Positions 54,888 to 61,559 of a stretch of DNA of 61,559 nt are shown in pieces. Positions within the stretch are counted from its first letter, which is position 1, and each line of letters starts with the position of its first letter. Source of the stretch: Neoalteromonas facilis (GTDB lineage Bacteria; Pseudomonadota; Gammaproteobacteria; Enterobacterales; Alteromonadaceae); contig NZ_PEAY01000009.1 of NCBI RefSeq assembly GCF_002807665.1, forward strand, positions 1 to 61,559, written 5' to 3'. The notes below the pieces were generated by a model. It was given only the letters and a program-made list of their open reading frames with translations, was not told the DNA's origin and ran no database searches. The position numbers and the translations under genes were made by a program.

Positions 54888-55988
54888 TTATACGGAATCA
54901 TTCGAACGCTGAGAACTTGCTGTTAGCACTTCTTCATTGGGCTCGTATCGGACTTTCTGTCCTTCACGTAATCGTTCTGCCCCTCGAATGACAACAGGCA
55001 ATGTGTCGCTAACATCCCCAAAAACTTCGATACGATTATATTGCCCAATGCCAGTTCGTACTGCAATACGACGTACTTGGTTTTCTTCATCTACCTGAAA
55101 AATGTAGGTCCCCGTTTTCCGCAATACTAACGCGTCTCTTGGGACGGTTAACCCTTGGTGAGCATTACTGTGTGGTAAGGCGACTCGAACCGCACTTCCA
55201 ATTGCATACGACTGTGGATCTAATGCCACACGCACTTCCATCAGGCGAGAACGAGCATCTCCAACAGGTACGATGGCTCTAATAGGCTGCTGAGCACTGT
55301 TGCTTTGCTGTTCAATTGAAACCAATGTGCCGGCTTGCAAATACGGCAGAGTAGTCAATGGTGCCCTTACACTTACTTCGATGTTTTGGGTATCGACTAT
55401 ACGCAAGAGGTTTTGGCCAGTAGCAGTGTATTCACCCGGCGATTGTATGCGCTCTACAATCATGGCTGTAAAAGGCGCTTTCACATGACTCTGGTCAATT
55501 TGATATTGCACGATATCCCTATCATATTTTGCTTGCGCTAATTCTTGCCTCGCCATTTCTAACTCGATACTGACATCATCTAATTGGTCCTTAGATGTAT
55601 TGTTTAACGCTGCCATTTGACTAAACCGAGCAACCTTTCGTGTTAACAAATCGACTCTAGCTTGCCATTTTTCTATCGCGACCTCATGCTGCCCTTTAAC
55701 CAACTGTAATCTTGTATCATCAAGGCTGGCGAGAATGTCACCTTGTTGCACTATATCGCCAACATCAGCCAACCAATGGATACGGCCTGCAACCTCAGAT
55801 GCGATATTGGCGTCTATGCGACTCACCACCGTGCCAGGCATCCATACCTGCTCTGAAATTGATTCTGATTTAACGCTTTCCACCTCGACCAACGACGGTG
55901 GCGGCTCTGTTTGCTGCGCGAGAGCGGCAGAAGAAGTCAGCAATAAACAGAGGACAATCTTGCTATTTAAGTGAGAAAAAATATTCAT
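54888..55988 (-). CDS. RND efflux periplasmic adaptor (membrane-fusion protein)
   Basis: A 366-residue exported adaptor. Signal peptide (IVLCLLLTSSAALA), then RIDANIASEVAGRIHWLADVGDIVQQGDILASLDD (lipoyl half-motif), a coiled-coil hairpin, and KAPFTAMIVERIQSPGEY (second lipoyl half). It couples the following permease to an outer-membrane channel. It is downstream of the permease by 18 nt. Substrates unknown. Confidence 0.9.
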   Translation of the reverse strand: MNIFSHLNSKIVLCLLLTSSAALAQQTEPPPSLVEVESVKSESISEQVWMPGTVVSRIDANIASEVAGRIHWLADVGDIVQQGDILASLDDTRLQLVKGQHEVAIEKWQARVDLLTRKVARFSQMAALNNTSKDQLDDVSIELEMARQELAQAKYDRDIVQYQIDQSHVKAPFTAMIVERIQSPGEYTATGQNLLRIVDTQNIEVSVRAPLTTLPYLQAGTLVSIEQQSNSAQQPIRAIVPVGDARSRLMEVRVALDPQSYAIGSAVRVALPHSNAHQGLTVPRDALVLRKTGTYIFQVDEENQVRRIAVRTGIGQYNRIEVFGDVSDTLPVVIRGAERLREGQKVRYEPNEEVLTASSQRSNDSV

Positions 55989-56006
55989 CGTTCGTGTCCT
56001 TTAAGA

Positions 56007-59000
56007 TTAAAATTTGTTTTCGAATTTGTTCAATTTAGCCGCCGACAACTGACCTGTTCCGGGCGCTATTGCTCGTTTTTGTTTTCCCCAGCTAAACTCA
56101 ATCTGTAACAACGTGGGTAGTAGCACGAGTGTAAATAAAGTACTGACTAACATACCGCCTACAATTACCGCTGCTAAGCCCCTATAAATCACGCTCCCAG
56201 CGCCTGGCATCAACAACAAGGGCAACATGCCGAAAATAGAGGTTAAGGTACTCATGAAAATGGGTCTTAATCTAAGCAAAAGAGATTGCTTAACGGCTTC
56301 GCGTCGCGTGAGGCCCTCGCGCTCCCCACACCGAGTTTGGTGGACTAATAAGATCGCGTTATTAACCACTAACCCCAGCAAAATGATAAAGCCAATCATG
56401 GTCAATAGATCTAAAGATTGGAAACTGACGAGATTCAGTAATCGGATTGCAATAACACCACCAACGGTTGCTAACGGGATCGAGAGCACAACCAAAATGC
56501 TATCTTTTAACGATTTAAACAGACCTGCCATTAACACTAAAAGCAGCCCCATGGCGAAAGCAAAATTCTGACTCATGGTAGTGATTGCCTGCTTCAAACT
56601 GTCAGCACTACCACCGTAAGCAATGTTGCCATCAGACGGCATCGTCGCAAGAAGTTGTGGCTCAACTTTTTCTTCGATAATCGCCATCGCTTCTTCCAAC
56701 GTCATTTCATCCGGTGGATTTACACTTAAGGTCAGCGTACGTTTACGATCGATCCGTTGTATTTGGCTTGGACCTACTGCGCGATCTATATCGACGAGTT
56801 CACCCAGTGGCACTACTTCCCCGCTAGGCGTCATCATCGGCGTGGTAGCCAGGGCTTCTGGCGTATCCCAATCTTGCGAACGCAGAATAATATTCATACG
56901 TTTAACACCATCGAAATATTCGCCCACGTAGACACCATCTCCCATAGCGCGAACTAGATTGGCCACTCGCGAACGGTCAAAGCCAACTTCCATAATACGT
57001 GCATCTTTCGGAAAGAATTGCAATTCAGGTTCAGCTTGTTCAAGTGACGGATTTGCCCGAACATTCGCATTGGGAAATGCTTCCCGCAGCAAATCCATTC
57101 CCCGCTGAGCCGCTATTGCAAGACCATCCTGATCGGTAGCTTGCAAACGTAAATCTATTGAACGGCCATTACCAAAACCACCAAATAGATTTCCCTGCAT
57201 TGCGAATGCTTGCGTATCTGGAAGATCTTTTAATATTTCATCTCGTACCAATGTCTCCAACACTTTTACCTGAGACTGGTCTTGTGCACGGACGCCCAGC
57301 GTTCCGCCATTCCCCCAAACGATAATGTAGTAATTTTTCAGCGCTGGCTCTTTAACACCATCCATGTAGGGCTGCAAACGAGACACCACAAGCGACAAGA
57401 CTTCGTCTTCGACAAATGCTTCACTTGCGCCGGCTGGAAAGTTAAAGAAAGCATCAACTGCATCTCGTTTTACCGGTGGTAAATAGTCCAGTTTAGGCAC
57501 TAATAGCACGGTAGCGACCAAAGGTAGTGCCATTAGAACGCTAGCAGCAACTAACCGTTTAGTTTGAGTTGACGAAAGGCGCATGATCCCATTCGCCATA
57601 CGCTCCCACAATTTTGAGTGCCTATCATCGGGCAGAGCTTTATGCAAAAAGCGGTTCGCAATAACCGGCAATACACTCACGGCGACGACAAACGAAATAG
57701 ACACTGCAATTGCAATCGTGAGTGCAAGATCTGCAAATAACTGCCCTTCGACATCACTTAAAAACATCACTGGGATAAAAATTGCGACCGTTGTAGCGGT
57801 AGACGCCATTAGTGCTCCGAATACTTGACTGGTCGCAATTGTGGCTGCATCTTCCGCTGAGTGCCCTTTGCTCCGTTGTCTAACGATATTTTCGAGTACT
57901 ACAATTGCAGCATCGAGTACCATACCAACGGCGAAAGCCAAACCCGCCAGCGAAATAACGTTTAATGAGCGCCCCGTAATTTGTAACACTATGAAAGTAC
58001 TCAATAGCGATATTGGTATTGTTAACGCGACGATCAAGGTTGCACGCATTTGACGCATGAACCACCACAGGATGCCAATCGCTAACAACACGCCAATAAA
58101 TAAGTTGCTCGTCACCAAATTGATTGCACGATAAATAAACACCGAAGCATCAAATGACTGAACCATAGTTAACTGCTGAGGGTGCAACTGCGTTGTGTTT
58201 ATTTCTTCTACTTTGGCCTTAACCGCTTCTAACGTAGTCAGTAGATTCGCACCATTTTCTCGGTCAATGCGAATAGATATTGCCGGATTGCCATTTTGAA
58301 CACTGTAATTTGACCCGTCTGCTCGTTGTATTCTGATTTCTGCAATATCAGCTAAAGTAACGGGACTGCCATTTCGCCACTCTAGGATCATTTGTCCCAT
58401 ATCTTGTGGTGAATAGCGCCCCTCAAAACGCAAGGTATAACGGCGTCGGCCAACATCAACAAAACCACCAGAAACATCATTAGACGATCCCAGTGCCCGC
58501 GTTATATTCGTCAAATCAATGCCCAATTCTGCTGCTAGGAACGGGTCAAAGACAATTTGAAACTCTTGCGGTCCACCAATCCCACTTTGCATCTGTGCAC
58601 GAGACACCCCGGGAATTGATTCGAGTTCAGGCCGAATCTCGTCTTCAAAGTATGTTAAATAACTATCCACATTACCGTCGTTACCGGGTAATTTCTGTAG
58701 AAAGTAATACGTTAACGCCGCATTGTCTCCGCCAAATCCCCCCATCATAATGTTGGGTGACATTGCGTCTCGCGGTAATGGCGGAACTCGATTCATGCGA
58801 CTAATCACATCAATTAGGGTTTGTTGCATATCTGTGTTGAGGTCAAATTCCAGATTGATCCACGCCATACCCTGATTCGCCCAAGCGGACATGTTGTGCA
58901 ACCCAGGGATCCCCTGCAAAACTTCTTCCTGAGGTTCTAAAATTTCGGATTCAATTTCTTGCGGAGACGCCGCGCGCCAAAACGTCTGTATCGAGATCCG

Positions 59001-59129
59001 AGGCCTTTCAATATCTGGGAAAAGCTGAATAGGTAAGTTGAAAAGGCTATAAACGCCAATAAGGCTAAGAATCGCAACAACAATCGCAACGCCAGACGCG
59101 TTTTTGATCGCTGATTTGGTGATATCCAT
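56007..59129 (-). CDS. RND multidrug efflux permease (HAE1-like)
   Basis: A 1040-residue, 12-helix proton antiporter. LPIQLFPDIERPRISI after helix 1, AGLAFAVGMVLDAAIVVLENIVRQR in helix 4 with one of the two Asp seen in AcrB (D407 type; the second is Ala), and the C-terminal TMIGFIILLGLVVNNAILLVHQTR. The single helix-4 Asp and sequence suggest a non-AcrB branch (MdtBC/other type); substrate not known. No outer-membrane partner is in the window. Confidence 0.9.
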   Translation of the reverse strand: MDITKSAIKNASGVAIVVAILSLIGVYSLFNLPIQLFPDIERPRISIQTFWRAASPQEIESEILEPQEEVLQGIPGLHNMSAWANQGMAWINLEFDLNTDMQQTLIDVISRMNRVPPLPRDAMSPNIMMGGFGGDNAALTYYFLQKLPGNDGNVDSYLTYFEDEIRPELESIPGVSRAQMQSGIGGPQEFQIVFDPFLAAELGIDLTNITRALGSSNDVSGGFVDVGRRRYTLRFEGRYSPQDMGQMILEWRNGSPVTLADIAEIRIQRADGSNYSVQNGNPAISIRIDRENGANLLTTLEAVKAKVEEINTTQLHPQQLTMVQSFDASVFIYRAINLVTSNLFIGVLLAIGILWWFMRQMRATLIVALTIPISLLSTFIVLQITGRSLNVISLAGLAFAVGMVLDAAIVVLENIVRQRSKGHSAEDAATIATSQVFGALMASTATTVAIFIPVMFLSDVEGQLFADLALTIAIAVSISFVVAVSVLPVIANRFLHKALPDDRHSKLWERMANGIMRLSSTQTKRLVAASVLMALPLVATVLLVPKLDYLPPVKRDAVDAFFNFPAGASEAFVEDEVLSLVVSRLQPYMDGVKEPALKNYYIIVWGNGGTLGVRAQDQSQVKVLETLVRDEILKDLPDTQAFAMQGNLFGGFGNGRSIDLRLQATDQDGLAIAAQRGMDLLREAFPNANVRANPSLEQAEPELQFFPKDARIMEVGFDRSRVANLVRAMGDGVYVGEYFDGVKRMNIILRSQDWDTPEALATTPMMTPSGEVVPLGELVDIDRAVGPSQIQRIDRKRTLTLSVNPPDEMTLEEAMAIIEEKVEPQLLATMPSDGNIAYGGSADSLKQAITTMSQNFAFAMGLLLVLMAGLFKSLKDSILVVLSIPLATVGGVIAIRLLNLVSFQSLDLLTMIGFIILLGLVVNNAILLVHQTRCGEREGLTRREAVKQSLLLRLRPIFMSTLTSIFGMLPLLLMPGAGSVIYRGLAAVIVGGMLVSTLFTLVLLPTLLQIEFSWGKQKRAIAPGTGQLSAAKLNKFENKF

Positions 59130-59545
59130 GGGAAGATCCCGAACAAGTTAGGTGCATTAACTATAAGTCGAGGTGAGTCTTTAAAAAGTTTAAAGCCATG
59201 GAAACGATATTAAACACGCCAGAATCACAATATGTTTCAAAGTATTTCAACAGTGCGCTCAATTACCGCTAGCTACTCTATATTCATCGCTTAATCGCAA
59301 TTGTCACCGATTCGTTTAGATAAGGCATGCGTATCTACCGAAGGGCTAAAACAGAGAACTAGAGGGAAGAATGTGCCGCTACCAATGATAAAGTGAAACG
59401 AGTCATTTGTAACAAGTGTAAGGAGAAAGCTATTGATTGAGTGATTGGAAATCGCTCATTCATAGTGAAAAACACACTACCCGTAATAGCATTTAAACTA
59501 TTTTTGTCTGCGTATAGCTTCTCTTCTGCTACGGCTAAGAAGACC
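59130..59545. other. Intergenic region upstream of the RND permease
   Basis: No gene is seen in these 416 bp. CTTTAAA-AAG-TTTAAAG (59179-59195) is a perfect inverted repeat about 50 bp upstream of the permease start and could be a repressor site. The rest shows no clear signal. Confidence 0.35.
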
Positions 59546-61171
59546 TTAAATATCAGCCTTATAACCAATCCTAAACCCGCCCCAATGCCGGCCATCCACA
59601 AATATGGGAGCAGATAAATCGTGCATCACTTCCCCCGTATCGCGCTTGTATGTTTGTAGAAGGAAAGGTTCTTGATTAGAGCCACAACGAGCACCAGTAC
59701 GATCATCAAAAATACGTTTAGTTCTGTTATTGATAATATCGACGTCAAAGTTCCCTGTGAGCGGTTGAGAAAACTTTTTATTGTGTGTGGGGAAATACCC
59801 GTTTCTATCGACAGCGCCTGCGTAAATTATAAAATCGTGGTCCAATAAAATCTGTTCTTGAATGTCTGGTAAAGATTTATCGGTAAAATCATCGAACCTT
59901 GTTTTATATTTTTTAGGATCTGTATTGGGAATTGCTTGATACTTTTCATCAAACAGATCAACAACTTTTATCTCACCTTGCTTCAACGCGTTTTCAAACA
60001 GATCCTGTATTTTTTTACACGCGGTAATGGCCACACTTTTTACCAACATATGCCTGGATTTAATCTCGTAGTGACCCAAGTCGCGAAATATTGCTTCGGT
60101 CATATTGCTGACATGCAACGCTCTTTTACTTACTTCACTCAGATCATCTTGGCGTGACATAACATCATTTGCCAATGCTGCAATAATATTGGAAATCTCT
60201 GAATTAGCTTGCTTTGCACTATGGAACATTCCATTCAGCGTACTCATAGACTCCATAGCGTGATTCAGATTGGTTGCCGATACTTGCAACGTATCTCGGG
60301 TATCCGCCATTCGGGCATCCATTTCACTGCCTGCGTCAGCGACATCTGTAATTAACTTAACGGACTGTTGACTGTGGACTGAAATTTCGCTCAAAACACC
60401 GCTAATATTTTCCGTAGCGTCTTTGGTGCGCTTGGCTAAATTCCTGACCTCATCTGCAACGACAGCGAAGCCCTTACCCATTTCACCAGCCCTTGCGGCT
60501 TCTATTGCGGCATTAAGCGCAAGCATATTTGTTTGTTCAGACAAATTATTTATGGTTGAAACAATCTCTGTAATCGCTGACGCATTTTTACTCAGCGAAC
60601 CGAGCGTCTCACTTGTTTGTGCTATTTTTTCTTGAAGCTGTGCCTGATATTTGTTCATCTCACTTAGCTGCGTCAATGACTGTTCAGATTCAGTTACGGA
60701 GCTCGCTACAATGTCCACTGTTTGTTGACTTAAATTATCGACCTGAGCATTCGTCTCTTCTAACGTTTTTATACGCAGTTCGATTTCTGAAGTACTCTGT
60801 GCCTGCTTTTTAAACAAAGAGGCTAATCCATCTATAAAATGTGAGAGACCTGCCGCACCTATGGCAATTTGACTGGATTGGTTTTCAATACGCGCTAAAG
60901 GCTCGATAACATCAAGGTTACGGTTTTGTTGATCTCGGGTTGAGATTACAGTGGAAGACTGAACAGCCGTCGTTTTTTGAAAAAAATATAATGAAGTAAA
61001 GACTACTAGTGTTACGCCAACATTTAACCACACACTCGTGAATAATAATGCCGATAAAATAACCGCTATAGCCGCCCCCAAATAGGCAATTAATAAGGGC
61101 ATGCTGACTCCTATTTGTAAAACACTTATATTTTGTAATTTTCTACGCTTTAAGATAGACCAAAAATTCAC
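59546..61171 (-). CDS. Methyl-accepting chemotaxis protein with C-terminal sensor-like domain
   Basis: A 541-residue receptor. Two N-terminal helices ([37 protein letters not shown]), no large periplasmic loop, then a signalling domain whose tip [32 protein letters not shown] is highly conserved. Unusually, ~150 residues follow the signalling domain: [56 protein letters not shown] and [17 protein letters not shown], a PAS/Cache-like fold placed in the cytoplasm. It probably senses an internal cue. Confidence 0.88.
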   Translation of the reverse strand: MNFWSILKRRKLQNISVLQIGVSMPLLIAYLGAAIAVILSALLFTSVWLNVGVTLVVFTSLYFFQKTTAVQSSTVISTRDQQNRNLDVIEPLARIENQSSQIAIGAAGLSHFIDGLASLFKKQAQSTSEIELRIKTLEETNAQVDNLSQQTVDIVASSVTESEQSLTQLSEMNKYQAQLQEKIAQTSETLGSLSKNASAITEIVSTINNLSEQTNMLALNAAIEAARAGEMGKGFAVVADEVRNLAKRTKDATENISGVLSEISVHSQQSVKLITDVADAGSEMDARMADTRDTLQVSATNLNHAMESMSTLNGMFHSAKQANSEISNIIAALANDVMSRQDDLSEVSKRALHVSNMTEAIFRDLGHYEIKSRHMLVKSVAITACKKIQDLFENALKQGEIKVVDLFDEKYQAIPNTDPKKYKTRFDDFTDKSLPDIQEQILLDHDFIIYAGAVDRNGYFPTHNKKFSQPLTGNFDVDIINNRTKRIFDDRTGARCGSNQEPFLLQTYKRDTGEVMHDLSAPIFVDGRHWGGFRIGYKADI

Positions 61172-61420
61172 TTCTCACCAACATACACACTCTTCTCGAT
61201 TAGGTGAACAAAACCACTCAGTATCGGAGGCAACAACATAGATTAGATAGGTCTGTAAGCATGTATGTGAATTGCAAAATAGTAAGTGTTAACGTTAATA
61301 AAAATCACACAGGACGACGCGTACATTGGAAATAAAAGTCGCAATGAAAACGCTGTATTTGAAAGGACTAATAGGCGTCTAACGGAACGATGTTGCAACG
61401 TTAGTTGCCGCCAAAAGTAA

Positions 61421-61450
61421 AAAAGCCCTTCTCTTACGAGAAGGGCTTTT
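61421..61450 (-). terminator. rRNA operon terminator
   Basis: AAAAGCCCTTCTC-TTAC-GAGAAGGGCTTTT: a 13-bp stem with U-tract on the minus strand, 11 nt beyond the 5S rRNA 3' end. The 61172-61420 region has no gene. Confidence 0.85.
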
Positions 61451-61460
61451 TAGAATTGGG

Positions 61461-61559
61461 AGTCTGGCGATGTGCTACTCTCACATGGGGAAACCCCACA
61501 CTACCATCGCCGCTAACGTGTTTCACTTCTGAGTTCGGAATGGATTCAGGTGGTGCCAC
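61461..61559 (-). rRNA. rrf: 5S ribosomal RNA, partial (5' end outside the window)
   Basis: The reverse complement contains CCATTCCGAACTCAGAAGTG, CGATGGTAGTGTGGGG and CCCCATGTGAGAGTAG, the conserved loops and arms of gammaproteobacterial 5S rRNA, ending CGCCAGACT. About 99 of ~115-120 nt are present; 16S and 23S genes should lie to the right. Confidence 0.95.

Noticed and set aside
59359-59601. 80-codon minus-strand frame overlapping the chemoreceptor end
   Set aside because: It overlaps the well-supported receptor gene in another frame and has no ribosome site or family features.

Overview
The window looks like a chromosomal segment of a marine gammaproteobacterium of the Alteromonadaceae type (Alteromonas, Paraglaciecola, Aestuariibacter or a relative). 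This is inferred from the apt-dnaX-ybaB-recR-htpG-adk order, a complete hisGDCBHAF-IE operon with a fused enterobacterial-type hisB and a His-codon attenuator, ahpCF, IbpA-like Hsp20 and moderate GC. No database search was possible, so the genus is not claimed.

Layout. Positions 1-14 kb are accessory DNA. From the left they hold a cut-off HigB-type toxin, a TIR-transmembrane-TPR protein built from seven near-identical 144-bp repeats (frameshifted in the last), an XRE/ImmA metallopeptidase paired with a PIN protein, and a degenerate tRNA-Leu-like sequence. They continue with a membrane-anchored AraC regulator facing two small membrane proteins, and an IS256-type remnant that truncates a probable nuclease gene. 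Positions 9.1-12.7 kb form a run of minus-strand genes separated by attC-like hairpins, in three of which the gene's TAA stop lies inside the attC R'' box. This is best read as a cluster of integron cassettes without an integrase (CALIN). One cassette encodes a TIR-like protein and a SLATT (DUF4231) membrane protein, a probable anti-phage abortive-infection pair.

Positions 14-33 kb are mixed chromosomal genes. They include a CusB/CusA-type copper or silver efflux operon with a His/Cys/Met-rich leader protein and a TauE-family permease, DUF2855 and saccharopine-dehydrogenase-like enzymes, a TraB/GumN protein, ahpCF, a Tat-exported epimerase-like protein, a LytTR regulator, a thioesterase and an iron alcohol dehydrogenase. 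Positions 33.9-41.2 kb are the histidine operon with its attenuator, followed by a GNAT protein, a FAD oxidase and a signal peptidase I.

Positions 44-52.5 kb are housekeeping: an ibpA-like small heat-shock gene with a sigma-32-like promoter and a ROSE-type RNA thermometer, then adk, htpG, recR, ybaB, dnaX (with a conserved programmed -1 frameshift site) and apt. Positions 52.6-54.8 kb hold an hvfABC-type RiPP cluster for a copper-binding peptide; its precursor carries 14 EGKCG motifs. The right end has an RND efflux pair, a chemotaxis receptor, and the 3' end of an rRNA operon (5S rRNA and terminator, minus strand).

How the parts relate: copper handling appears twice (Cus efflux and HvfA-type sequestration), the heat-shock genes carry two layers of temperature control, and the left arm gathers several TIR, toxin-antitoxin and membrane-effector genes on mobile or decaying elements.
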